A stretch of DNA of 9,907 nt, from positions 1 to 9,907 of the forward strand of contig JAPLBI010000019.1 of assembly GCA_026392815.1 (NCBI GenBank), in the 5' to 3' direction. Every line of letters starts with the position of its first letter. Within the stretch, counting starts at the first letter, position 1. A program made the position numbers and the translations under genes. This document shows positions 1 to 7,705 of this stretch, piece after piece. Under the pieces are notes generated by a model. The model was not told where the DNA came from and ran no database searches. It was given only the letters and a program-made list of their open reading frames with translations. This DNA comes from Actinomycetota bacterium. GTDB taxonomy: Bacteria; Actinomycetota; Actinomycetes; Nanopelagicales; Nanopelagicaceae.

Positions 1-147
1 AAGGTTATGACATTTGTATTGCAGGCAGAGCATGTTGCTCCAACTGGAACAAAAGTTCTTCCAGTAGCGCTAACCCAAGCAGAGCTTCGCCAGAAAGAGC
101 GTCGCGAAACTGCGGCAACCGCACAGGCGAGTTTAAAGAGCAGATAA
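1..147 (+). CDS. ftsI: FtsI/PBP3-type penicillin-binding protein, C-terminal end only
   Basis: This is the last 48 codons of a gene whose start lies before the window. The frame is open from base 1 and stops with TAA at 145-147. The visible peptide contains VMTFVLQAEHVAPTGTK, which resembles the end of the transpeptidase domain of actinobacterial division PBPs, where an F..IM.F.LQ...VPPTGT pattern precedes a short tail. The tail here is charged and Ala-rich. The family crosslinks septal peptidoglycan as partner of FtsW. None of the catalytic motifs (SxxK, SxN, KTG) lie in the window, so the call rests on this short C-terminal pattern and on position: ftsI directly precedes murE in actinobacterial dcw clusters. 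Its stop overlaps the murE start as TAATG, which suggests coupled translation. Confidence 0.75.
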   Translation, partial: KVMTFVLQAEHVAPTGTKVLPVALTQAELRQKERRETAATAQASLKSR

Positions 148-1640
148 TGCGCCCATTTAGCCAGAGCACTTTAAAGTTAACGAAAGTCGCCGGCGCTGTC
201 TCTGCAACCTGTGAATTAAGCGAAGCGGAACTTTCTAAGATAGAAATTTCCGGCCTCACTCATAACGATTCTCAAGTAGAACCCGGAGATCTCTTTATTG
301 CGATACCGGGTGCTAATCGCCATGGTGCAGAGTTTGCAATGAGCGCAGTAAGTAAAGGTGCGGTAGCGATTTTGACCGATAGCGCAGGAGCTGCTTACGT
401 TAAGGGAACCCCAGTTCTAGTTGTGGCGGATCCTCGCCGCGTAGCGGGCAATATCGCTGCTCTGCTCTACAACGAACCAATGCGCGATCTATCAAGTATC
501 GGAATTACCGGTACAAATGGCAAGACGACAGTATCTACTTTGATTTATCAAATATTCGAAGCAGCTGGGCGCGATAGCGGGCTAATCGGAACGATCGAAA
601 CACGTATCGGAAAAGATGCCATCGAGAGTTCGCGAACCACACCGGAAGCCACAGATTTGCAAGCGCTCTCAGCGGTAATGCGCGAGCGACATATGCGCCA
701 TCTAGTTATGGAAGTTTCTAGCCACGCCATGGTTTTACACCGTATGCAAGGCGCACATTTTGCCTTCGTGGGTTTCACAAACTTGACCCAAGATCATCTG
801 GATTTCCACGGAGATATCGAGAGTTACTTTGCAGCTAAAGCCAAACTCTTCACCTATGACTTTGCAGATCAAGCGGTTATCAATATAGATACTGAATATG
901 GCGCAAGGTTGGCTGATAAAACTGAACTTCCAGTGATCTCTCTATCTAGGCTGAATCCGCAAGCTACTTGGCACTTTGCAGAAATTGATACCTCTGGAAA
1001 GCAAGTTCACTTTAAAATTCGTGGCTCTGGCGGAATTCTTATTGAATCCTCAACAAAACTTCGCGGTGGCTATAACTTGGACAACCTTTTAATGGCTATC
1101 GCTATCGCAGTTGAATCTGGTGTGGATCCAATCGATATTGCAGCCGCTGTTCCGGCGCTATCAGGTGCGGCAGGTCGGCTAGAAGAGGTAAGCGTTGGTC
1201 AGAGTTATTCGGCCTTTGTTGACTATGCGCACACTCCTGATGCGGTCGCTAACGTGCTCGAATCAATTCGCGAATTTACATCTGGAAAAGTTATCGCCGT
1301 GCTCGGTTGCGGTGGGGATCGCGATTCCTCAAAGCGTCCCTTGATGGGGCAAGCGCTTCTAAAGGGTTGCGATATTGCAGTGTTTACCAGTGATAACCCG
1401 CGATCTGAAGATCCAAGCCAGATTCTCAAAGAGATGGTTGGTAACTTAAAAGTTTCTGAGCCAGCAAGAGTAATTGAAGATCGCAAGAGCGCGATTGAGT
1501 ACGCCGTATCTTTGGCATCGCAAGGAGACACAATTGCGATCTTGGGTAAGGGCCATGAACTCGGGCAAGAGATTGCTGGAAAGAAATTAGATTTTGATGA
1601 TCGCAAAGTTTTGGCACAGGCGATTGCAGGTGTGAAATGA
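147..1640 (+). CDS. murE: UDP-MurNAc-L-Ala-D-Glu:meso-diaminopimelate ligase MurE
   Basis: MurE is the cytoplasmic ATP-dependent ligase that adds the third stem residue to UDP-MurNAc-L-Ala-D-Glu. The 497-residue product has all three Mur ligase domains. The N-terminal UDP-binding part includes VEPGDLFIAIPG. The central ATPase has the P-loop GTNGKTT (122-128), TTPE (164-167), EVSSHA (189-194), and a YFAAKAKLF segment whose Lys231 aligns with the carbamylated lysine of the family. The C-terminal domain carries DNPR (416-419), the known signature of meso-DAP-adding enzymes; lysine-adding MurE has a different motif there. The usual DSR of the N-terminal substrate motif reads NDS. The ATG start overlaps the ftsI stop (TAATG), with purine-rich AAAGAG upstream as a modest ribosome site. 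The 3' end overlaps murF by four bases (ATGA). Length is slightly below the mycobacterial homologue, with no sign of damage. Confidence 0.96.
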   Translation: MRPFSQSTLKLTKVAGAVSATCELSEAELSKIEISGLTHNDSQVEPGDLFIAIPGANRHGAEFAMSAVSKGAVAILTDSAGAAYVKGTPVLVVADPRRVAGNIAALLYNEPMRDLSSIGITGTNGKTTVSTLIYQIFEAAGRDSGLIGTIETRIGKDAIESSRTTPEATDLQALSAVMRERHMRHLVMEVSSHAMVLHRMQGAHFAFVGFTNLTQDHLDFHGDIESYFAAKAKLFTYDFADQAVINIDTEYGARLADKTELPVISLSRLNPQATWHFAEIDTSGKQVHFKIRGSGGILIESSTKLRGGYNLDNLLMAIAIAVESGVDPIDIAAAVPALSGAAGRLEEVSVGQSYSAFVDYAHTPDAVANVLESIREFTSGKVIAVLGCGGDRDSSKRPLMGQALLKGCDIAVFTSDNPRSEDPSQILKEMVGNLKVSEPARVIEDRKSAIEYAVSLASQGDTIAILGKGHELGQEIAGKKLDFDDRKVLAQAIAGVK

Positions 1641-3022
1641 TTGAATTAAAGGCATCAGAGATCGCCAAGATCGTCGGCGGAGATTTAATCGGCAGTGATA
1701 TCACCGTCACAGCAGCACCGATCTTTAATTCAAATCAAGCGACTAAAGGATCAATCTTTCTCGCTCTCGTAGGTGAAAAAACTGATGGCCATAACTTCGT
1801 TTCAGATGCTTTTGCGCACGGCTGCGTTCTCGCCTTTGTAACTAGGGAAGTCCCAGAACGCTGCATAGTCGTCAAAGATGTTCTCGCTGCGCTTAACTCA
1901 CTTGCATCTTATGTTCGCCAGGCGCTACCTGAATTAAAGGTAATTGCGCTAACTGGTTCTCAAGGAAAGACAACAAGTAAAGATCTGCTCCGCCACATCT
2001 TGGAAACCGTCGCGCCTACCGTGGCCCCGGCCGGAAACTTCAATAATGAACTAGGTGCACCGATCACTTTGTTGCAATGCGACGAGAAAACCAGATTCTG
2101 CATCCTAGAAATGGGAGCTCGTCACGTTGGCGATATCGCAAATTTATGCCAGATGGCCACCCCAGATATTGGAGTTGTTCTCAGAGTCGGAACTGCACAC
2201 GTTGGTGAATTTGGATCCGAAGAATTAGTCGCCAAAGCTAAGTCAGAGATGATTTCATCACTAAGCGGCTCTGCGATAGCGGTTCTCGGTCAATACGATC
2301 AATACACACCAGCAATGGCTTCCTTGCACAGCGGCGCAACGGTGACATTTGGTGAGACAACAAGCGCAGATGTTCGAGCCACAGATATTGAAATTCGCGA
2401 GGGCCGTCCGCATTTTGATCTAGTAACTCCGGCAGGTCGTGCATCGGTTGGCTTAAGAATTGTTGGAATTCATCAAGTAGCGAACGCACTTGCCGCGGCA
2501 GCGATAGCAACCAACTTAAAGATCTCAATTGATCTAATTGCTGGCGCACTTTCTACCGCCGAGCTTCACAGCAAGTGGCGGATGGAGATCGCAGAGCTAG
2601 ATGGGCTTGTGCTAATCAATGATTCTTACAATTCAAGTCCTGAGTCGGCCGAAGCAGCGCTACGCACCTTGGTGCTCTTTGCCCAAGAACGGGGCGGTCA
2701 ATCCTGGGCTTTCCTAGGAAAGATGCATGAACTCGGCGCGTCATCGCTTCATCACCATTCACGACTTGGCACCCTTGCGTCAGAGTTAGGAATTGACCAT
2801 CTCGTCTGCGTGGGTTCTCCAGAGTATGCCGCGCAGATTACTGGTTCCAGCGCAATGACAGTTCACCTACTTGACTCTAAAGAGTTAGCGACGGAGTTAG
2901 TTAGCCAGATGAGCCAGGGAGATGTAGTTCTAGTGAAGGCATCTCGCGCAGAGAAGTTTGAGGAAGTTGCAGAATCAATCACTGAAAAGTGGAATAGCCG
3001 TGAAGTTGGGGGAGAGAATTAA
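1637..3022 (+). CDS. murF: UDP-MurNAc-tripeptide:D-Ala-D-Ala ligase MurF
   Basis: MurF completes the cytoplasmic pentapeptide precursor by adding D-Ala-D-Ala, giving the substrate of MraY. The 461-residue protein shows the P-loop GSQGKTT (107-113), [10 protein letters not shown] just after it, EMGA (158-161), an AKAKSEM segment whose Lys200 is the likely carbamylated lysine, and the C-terminal NDSYNSSP motif (328-335) followed by GKMHELG. These separate MurF from MurE and MurC. The N-terminal substrate motif that usually reads DSR is NSN here. The start overlaps the murE stop as ATGA, with a weak AGGTG just upstream, so translational coupling is likely. The last codons encode the strong Shine-Dalgarno for mraY, and the murF stop is followed at once by the mraY ATG. 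No ddl gene for the D-Ala-D-Ala substrate is in the window; it must be elsewhere. Confidence 0.95.
   Translation: MIELKASEIAKIVGGDLIGSDITVTAAPIFNSNQATKGSIFLALVGEKTDGHNFVSDAFAHGCVLAFVTREVPERCIVVKDVLAALNSLASYVRQALPELKVIALTGSQGKTTSKDLLRHILETVAPTVAPAGNFNNELGAPITLLQCDEKTRFCILEMGARHVGDIANLCQMATPDIGVVLRVGTAHVGEFGSEELVAKAKSEMISSLSGSAIAVLGQYDQYTPAMASLHSGATVTFGETTSADVRATDIEIREGRPHFDLVTPAGRASVGLRIVGIHQVANALAAAAIATNLKISIDLIAGALSTAELHSKWRMEIAELDGLVLINDSYNSSPESAEAALRTLVLFAQERGGQSWAFLGKMHELGASSLHHHSRLGTLASELGIDHLVCVGSPEYAAQITGSSAMTVHLLDSKELATELVSQMSQGDVVLVKASRAEKFEEVAESITEKWNSREVGGEN
3008..3016 (+). promoter_or_regulatory. Strong Shine-Dalgarno for the original mraY start
   Basis: GGGGGAGAG lies in the last codons of murF, its GGAG core ending eight bases before the ATG at 3023. 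It is the strongest ribosome-binding site in the window. It fixes the intended mraY start at 3023 even though that frame is broken soon after. The next usable start in the main mraY frame, ATG at 3151, has no comparable site. Confidence 0.75.
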
Positions 3023-4056
3023 ATGAGAGAAATTCTGATCGCTGGTGCGAAACGCCAGGTTTAATTCGCATACTTGCCCGCCGCGGTTATGGACAGATTA
3101 TTCGAGATGATGGACCTTCTTCGCATCACACTAAGCGCGGGACGCCAACTATGGGCGGCATCATCATCATTTTCGCAACGGCAGTGGGATATTTCATCGC
3201 CCACGCAATTTCGCGAAACACAGTTAGCACCTCAGCGCTCTTAGTTCTTGGTTTGATGGCAGGTCTGGGATTTCTTGGATTCTTAGATGATTGGCTAAAG
3301 GTTTCTCGCCAGAAATCACTTGGTTTAAATGCCAAGCAGAAAATCTTTGGGCAGATTGTGGTTGCCGCAACCTTTGCTTACTTAGGAATCAACTTTCCAG
3401 ATCGCGATGGGCTTACGCCAATATCCCAGAATTTATCTACCGTTCGCGATACCTCAATTACTTTAGGAACCACCTTGGTAATAATCTGGGTTGTCATAAT
3501 GGTGACCGCTACCAGTAATGGTGTGAACCTCACCGACGGTTTAGATGGCTTAGCAACTGGCGCTGCTGTGATGACATTTATCGCATTTATTTTGATTGGC
3601 GTTTGGGAATTTGGTCAGAGTTGCGCGGTATCACCTGGCGCTAACTGCTATCTAGTTCGAGACCCGTTAGATATTGCTGTTCTATCTGCAGCGCTAGCTG
3701 GGGCCTGTGCCGGTTTTCTCTGGTGGAACGCTTCGCCAGCAAAGATATTTATGGGCGATACCGGTTCGCTAGCACTGGGCGGCGCCCTTGCTGGAATCGC
3801 AACAACTTTGCGTATTGAGTTATTACTAATTCCACTAGGTGGCTTATTTGTAATCATTAGCGCTTCAGTGATTCTGCAAGTCGCCTACTTTAAAATCTCA
3901 GGTGGAAAGCGAATCTTCAAGATGGCTCCACTGCAACATCACTTCGAATTAATGGGCTGGGGTGAGGTAACAATTGTGCTTCGCTTCTGGATCATCGCTG
4001 GTCTTTGCGTCGCAGCTGGCTTAGGGCTCTTCTACGCGCAATGGGTTACGGCATAA
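3023..4056 (+). CDS. mraY: Phospho-MurNAc-pentapeptide transferase MraY, N-terminus broken by deletion/frameshift
   Basis: MraY is the multi-pass membrane enzyme that transfers phospho-MurNAc-pentapeptide to undecaprenyl phosphate, forming lipid I. The start at 3023 encodes MREILIAGA, a typical actinobacterial MraY N-terminus, but this frame ends at a TAA at 3062-3064 after 13 codons. The rest runs in another frame: [15 protein letters not shown] from 3052, then [12 protein letters not shown] from 3124, and on to the stop at 4056. Later motifs are intact: catalytic LDDWLK (Asp pair at 3286-3291), NLTDGLDG (from 3526), FMGDTGS (from 3748) and LQHHFEL (from 3931). The unbroken frame offers no ATG, GTG or TTG between the stop at 3001-3003 and the ATG at 3151. 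A product from 3151 would have 301 residues and lack helix 1 and the conserved HHTK loop. Restoring about 25 bases would give roughly 352 residues, the normal size. Identity is sure; whether the gene is truly broken is not. Confidence 0.9.
3047..3060 (+). other. Lesion junction in mraY (apparent deletion with frameshift)
   Basis: Up to the GCG at 3047-3049 the frame starting at 3023 reads as MraY. From ACG at 3052 the frame shared with the downstream gene reads TPGLIR, the normal end of helix 1. Only two bases (3050-3051) separate these blocks. The Mycobacterium tuberculosis homologue, aligned from memory, has nine residues between them, so about 25 bases appear to be missing. Bases 3023-3060 total 38, so restoring the frame needs 3n+1 extra bases, and 25 satisfies this. 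The exact edges of the loss cannot be placed from this sequence alone. Confidence 0.75.
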
Positions 4057-4068
4057 GGCCGATAAGAA

Positions 4069-5454
4069 ATGGCTATTAACTTATCGGGTGAGAGCGTTTT
4101 GATCCTTGGCGCTGGAGTAACTGGAATAGCAGTCGCCAGATCACTAAGCGCTAAAGGCGCAGCGATTCTCTTTGCAGATGATCAAGTTGAATCAGTAGAA
4201 GGATTCAACGTTTCCAGGACAGATCAAATAGAGATTACTGGATTTTCATTTCTTGTTATCTCACCAGGCTGGAAAGAGAGCCACCCGCTAATTATTAAAG
4301 CTCAAGCAGCCGACATACGTTTGGTAAATGAGATTGATCTGGCTTGGTCTTTTCGCGCAGAACTTGTTCCCGGTCAAAAGTGGATCGCTTTAACTGGAAC
4401 CAATGGAAAGACAACAACTGTTGAAATGGCGGCTGCCATGCTGCGCGCAGGTGGGGTTTCAGCCATTGCTTGCGGAAATGTTGGTACGACGGTAATTGAA
4501 AGCGTAGAGAGTGCTGAAAAGTACGAAGTACTAGTTCTCGAACTCTCATCTTTTCAACTGCACTGGTTGAGAGAAGCAAGTTTTGTGGCGGCAGCGATTT
4601 TAAATATTGCTGAAGATCATCTTGATTGGCATGGCACATTCACCGAATATGCCCGTGTTAAGGGTTCGATTCTTGATCGCACATCTACTGGAATCTTTAA
4701 CTCGGCAGATTTGGAAGTCGTAAATCAAGCAGCGCATTGGCAGGGACGTAAAGTCTTTTTCTCACTCGACACGCCTGCACCTGGTGAAATCGGTGTAGTT
4801 GAAGAGCTATTGGTGGACCGTGCATTTGTAAGTGATCCCCAGGAAGCGGCGATGCTTGCAGAGATAGTTGATGTAAAACCTACCGTTCCACACAACGTGG
4901 CAAATGCCCTGGCCGCCGCAGGGCTGGTTCGAGCCCTTGGCGTATCTCCGGAAGCAGTTCGCAGCGCTCTACAAAATTTCTCTTTAGGAAGACACCGCAT
5001 CGAAGAAGTTGCAAATACAAATGGTATTTCTTGGGTAAATGATTCAAAGGCTACAAATCCCCATGCCACAGTTGCATCTTTAAACTCAGCGCTATCGTCT
5101 ATCTGGATAGCAGGTGGTTTGGCTAAGGGCGCCGAGATGCAAGAGCTAATCGCTAAGTGCAAATCAAGAATTAAAGTTGCAATTCTTATCGGTACCGACC
5201 GCGAGCTAATCGCCGATGAATTGCGTTCGCAAGCACCAGAAATTGAAATCGTTTACGTCGATGCGCCCAGCACATATCAGCGAGGCGGAACAGATAATTC
5301 ACTGATGGAGGCGGTCGTTAAAGCTGCCGCTGAACGCGCTAAATCGGGGGATCGGGTCTTACTCGCCCCAGCGTGCGCATCAATGGATCAATTCATCTCC
5401 TACTCCGATCGTGGAGATAGGTTTGCAGCAGCGGTCAAGAAAGTAGTCCAATGA
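4069..5454 (+). CDS. murD: UDP-MurNAc-L-Ala:D-glutamate ligase MurD
   Basis: MurD is the cytoplasmic ligase that adds D-glutamate to UDP-MurNAc-L-Ala. The 461-residue protein opens with a Rossmann-like UDP-binding domain (VLILGAGVTGIAVARSL from about residue 10). The ATPase domain follows with P-loop GTNGKTTT (110-117), a CGNVGTTV segment, LELSSFQLHW and NIAEDHLDWHG. The C-terminal domain has NDSKATNPHA (324-333), WIAGGLAKG and, near the end, LLAPACASMDQF with YSDRGDRF. The SKATN and PACAS-D-F motifs are specific to MurD within the Mur ligases. Twelve bases separate it from the mraY stop, with only a weak purine-rich site (GATAAGAA). Its end overlaps ftsW by four bases (ATGA). The family's N-terminal, central and C-terminal motifs are all present and the frame is intact. 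Confidence 0.95.
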   Translation: MAINLSGESVLILGAGVTGIAVARSLSAKGAAILFADDQVESVEGFNVSRTDQIEITGFSFLVISPGWKESHPLIIKAQAADIRLVNEIDLAWSFRAELVPGQKWIALTGTNGKTTTVEMAAAMLRAGGVSAIACGNVGTTVIESVESAEKYEVLVLELSSFQLHWLREASFVAAAILNIAEDHLDWHGTFTEYARVKGSILDRTSTGIFNSADLEVVNQAAHWQGRKVFFSLDTPAPGEIGVVEELLVDRAFVSDPQEAAMLAEIVDVKPTVPHNVANALAAAGLVRALGVSPEAVRSALQNFSLGRHRIEEVANTNGISWVNDSKATNPHATVASLNSALSSIWIAGGLAKGAEMQELIAKCKSRIKVAILIGTDRELIADELRSQAPEIEIVYVDAPSTYQRGGTDNSLMEAVVKAAAERAKSGDRVLLAPACASMDQFISYSDRGDRFAAAVKKVVQ

Positions 5455-6626
5455 GCGCCCCGGCCAAGTTCTTGGCAAAACCAGTTAACAATTTCTATAT
5501 CTTGGCAGTTAGCTCACTCGCACTCTCGGTTATTGGTCTGGTGATGGTCTTTTCTGCATCTTCGATCCACTCACTGGATACAAGAGGCAACGCAGTTGCA
5601 ATCGTTCTGCGCCAAGGCTTCTTCTTCGCGCTATCTATCCCGTTAGCAATCTACCTATCCCAAAGATCGCTAAACCAGTGGCGTTGGTTGGCAAGATTTG
5701 GCTTACTAATTTCAGTTGCAATTCTCGCCATCTTGCAGATCCCTGGCGTTGGAAAGACTGTCAACGGAAATACCAACTGGATCGCTCTTCCATTTGTCGA
5801 TGTGCAGCCAAGTGAAATCTCAAAATTCCTCTTGATTCTCTGGGCGAGCTACTTGTTGGCAAATCAGGAGAAGAACGGAAAGACGCGGATTAATGTCTTT
5901 GCTCTGATTACTCCCGGATTTATGGTTGTTATCTTCTTAATCTTGTTGGGTCGTGATCTTGGTACGGCATGCGTTGTTGCAGCAATACTCGGCGGATTAC
6001 TATTTGTTTCAGGTGTTGAACTTCGCTTACTAGGTTCATTGGTTGCAGCCGGAGCAGTTGTTCTGGCTGCGCTGATTGCAACCGCTGGTTATCGAGCCGC
6101 AAGATTCCTTGTTGTACTTGATCCATTTGCAGCAGAGCAATATAAAAACGCAGGTTGGCAACCAGCACACAGTTTGCTCGGGCTAGCATCAGGTGGAATT
6201 TTTGGAGTTGGCTTAGGGGGTAGTCGTCAAAAGTGGGGCAACCTTGCCGAAGCACATACCGACTTCATCTTTGCAGTAATCGGTGAAGAACTCGGGCTAC
6301 TCGGCACTCTTGCAGTTCTAGCCCTACTTGCAGCGCTGATCTTTTCAATCTTTAAAATCGCGCTGCGTTGCAAAGATCCAATGTCTCGTTATGTTGGCTC
6401 TGGAATCGGCTGTTGGATCGCAGTACAGACGGTTCTTAACATTGGTTCAGCAACTAGTGTGCTACCTGTTGTCGGTGTAACTCTTCCCTTTGTTTCCTAT
6501 GGAGGCTCAGCGCTAATTTCTCTCTATATCGGACTCGGTTACATATTTGGCAGCGCGCTACGCGATCCTGAAGTTTCCAATGAACTCCAGAAAGCGATAG
6601 AACGGCGTAGATTACGCACATCATGA
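5451..6626 (+). CDS. ftsW: SEDS peptidoglycan glycosyltransferase FtsW
   Basis: FtsW is the polytopic SEDS protein that polymerises lipid II at the septum together with its class B PBP, here probably the FtsI encoded at the left edge. The 391-residue protein is hydrophobic throughout with about ten membrane spans, the first around residues 14-36 and ending in FSASS. Family motifs include GVGKTVNGNTNWI, VQPSEISKF (from residue 118), GRDLGTA, the large loop ending in AEAHTDFIFAVIGEELG, and LPFVSYGGSALIS near the C-terminus. Asp271 in HTDF matches the catalytic aspartate of SEDS enzymes. The usual GYQ..QS in the large loop reads GWQPAHS here. The long tails of mycobacterial FtsW are absent. RodA is the main alternative; the dcw position favours FtsW. 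It overlaps murD and murG by four bases (ATGA) on each side. Confidence 0.93.
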   Translation: MSAPAKFLAKPVNNFYILAVSSLALSVIGLVMVFSASSIHSLDTRGNAVAIVLRQGFFFALSIPLAIYLSQRSLNQWRWLARFGLLISVAILAILQIPGVGKTVNGNTNWIALPFVDVQPSEISKFLLILWASYLLANQEKNGKTRINVFALITPGFMVVIFLILLGRDLGTACVVAAILGGLLFVSGVELRLLGSLVAAGAVVLAALIATAGYRAARFLVVLDPFAAEQYKNAGWQPAHSLLGLASGGIFGVGLGGSRQKWGNLAEAHTDFIFAVIGEELGLLGTLAVLALLAALIFSIFKIALRCKDPMSRYVGSGIGCWIAVQTVLNIGSATSVLPVVGVTLPFVSYGGSALISLYIGLGYIFGSALRDPEVSNELQKAIERRRLRTS

Positions 6627-7705
6627 AGATCGTTCTTGCAGGCGGTGGAACTGCTGGCCATATCGAACCAGCCCTTGCCGTCGCCCGCACCTGGCGCGCA
6701 AATCACGCAGGCGATCAGATTGAATTCCTCGGAACTAAATCAGGGCTCGAAAATCAACTAGTCCCTGCAGCAGGATTTAACCTCTCACATATCTCGAAGG
6801 TAGTTATTCCCCGCAAAATCTCACTCTCACTCTTTGTCGCACCTACGACATTAACTCAGGCCTTTCTTGAAGCCCGCGCAGTGCTTAAAGGCGCCGATCT
6901 TTTAATCGGTTTCGGGGGATATGTTTCTGCACCGGCATATTTAGCCGCTCGCTCCTTAAAGATTCCGATAGTCATACACGAGGCAAACGCGAAGCCAGGT
7001 TTAGCAAATCGCTTGGGCGCACTTTTCACAAACTATCTAGCTGTCGCTCAACCAGTTAAATCTGGAAAGTTGAGTAGGGCGCTAATTACTGGTTTGCCAC
7101 TGCGTTCGGATGTATCGAAGGCTCTTCAAGCTAGCGGAAACGATTGGGCTGCAGCGCGCAGTAAGGCAAAGGCCGCGCTAGGAATGAGCGCCAGCGAACC
7201 AGTTATTGCAATCTTCTTTGGCTCCCAAGGCTCGGTTGCGCTCAATAAGGTAATCGCCGATTCTCTTCCTATCTTTGAAAAGAATGGTGCACAACTGCTC
7301 CACGCAGTTGGCAAATCAAATCAACTTCCCAAAGCTGGACCTAGTTACAAACCTGTCTCATATCTCGAGGATATGGCCAGCACTTATCTAGCTGCTGATT
7401 TGATTATTGCTCGTAGCGGCGCCGTAACCTGCTCAGAAGTAAATGCGCTCGGAAAATATGCGCTCTTTATTCCACTGCCGATTGGAAATGGCGAACAGAA
7501 AGTCAATGCCCGTTTGGTGACAGAACAATCTCGTGGAGAAATCATCGATCAAAGCGAATTCAATCCGCAATGGATCGAAAAGCACCTAGATCGCTTACTT
7601 AAGAATTGCGAGATGGCTAGCCCTGCAGGTAACTCTTCGGATTTGCACGCCAGCGAAAAAATCGTGGCTCTTATGGAAGAAGCCTTGAAAGTGAAGGCGA
7701 AGTAA
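6623..7705 (+). CDS. murG: UDP-GlcNAc:lipid I N-acetylglucosaminyltransferase MurG
   Basis: MurG is a GT-B glycosyltransferase at the inner face of the membrane that adds GlcNAc to lipid I, making lipid II. The 360-residue product begins with the glycine-rich loop AGGGTAGHIEPALA (residues 6-19), followed by GFGGYVSAPAYLAA and IHEANAKPGLANR. The second half has FFGSQGSVALN, where the family usually has GGS.GA..LN, then YLEDMASTYLAADL, RSGAVTCSE and PLPIGNGEQKVNA (GNGEQ at 288-292). These last segments form the UDP-GlcNAc pocket. The ATG overlaps the ftsW stop (ATGA), with no clear Shine-Dalgarno, so coupling to ftsW translation is likely. Its stop overlaps murC as TAATG. Length is near that of typical MurG and the frame is intact. 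Confidence 0.95.
   Translation: MKIVLAGGGTAGHIEPALAVARTWRANHAGDQIEFLGTKSGLENQLVPAAGFNLSHISKVVIPRKISLSLFVAPTTLTQAFLEARAVLKGADLLIGFGGYVSAPAYLAARSLKIPIVIHEANAKPGLANRLGALFTNYLAVAQPVKSGKLSRALITGLPLRSDVSKALQASGNDWAAARSKAKAALGMSASEPVIAIFFGSQGSVALNKVIADSLPIFEKNGAQLLHAVGKSNQLPKAGPSYKPVSYLEDMASTYLAADLIIARSGAVTCSEVNALGKYALFIPLPIGNGEQKVNARLVTEQSRGEIIDQSEFNPQWIEKHLDRLLKNCEMASPAGNSSDLHASEKIVALMEEALKVKAK

Noticed and set aside
3044..3062. Programmed ribosomal frameshifting in mraY
   Set aside because: There is no recognisable slippery heptamer or following stem, and a shift would still leave most of membrane helix 1 missing.
3023..3064. A separate 13-codon peptide gene starting at ATG 3023
   Set aside because: Its first nine residues are the conserved MraY N-terminus, so it is the start of the broken mraY and not an independent gene.
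4057..4068. Possible promoter or terminator between mraY and murD
   Set aside because: Twelve bases are too few for either, and no hairpin or promoter pair was seen around it.
4725..5162. Long open frames on the opposite strand inside the mur genes (also 1223-1606, 4295-4639, 7917-8240)
   Set aside because: They lie wholly inside genes with clear family motifs and their translations show no recognisable domain; they are shadows of coding sequence.
5451..6626. RodA instead of FtsW
   Set aside because: The families are close, but location between murD and murG in a dcw cluster is the standard place of ftsW.
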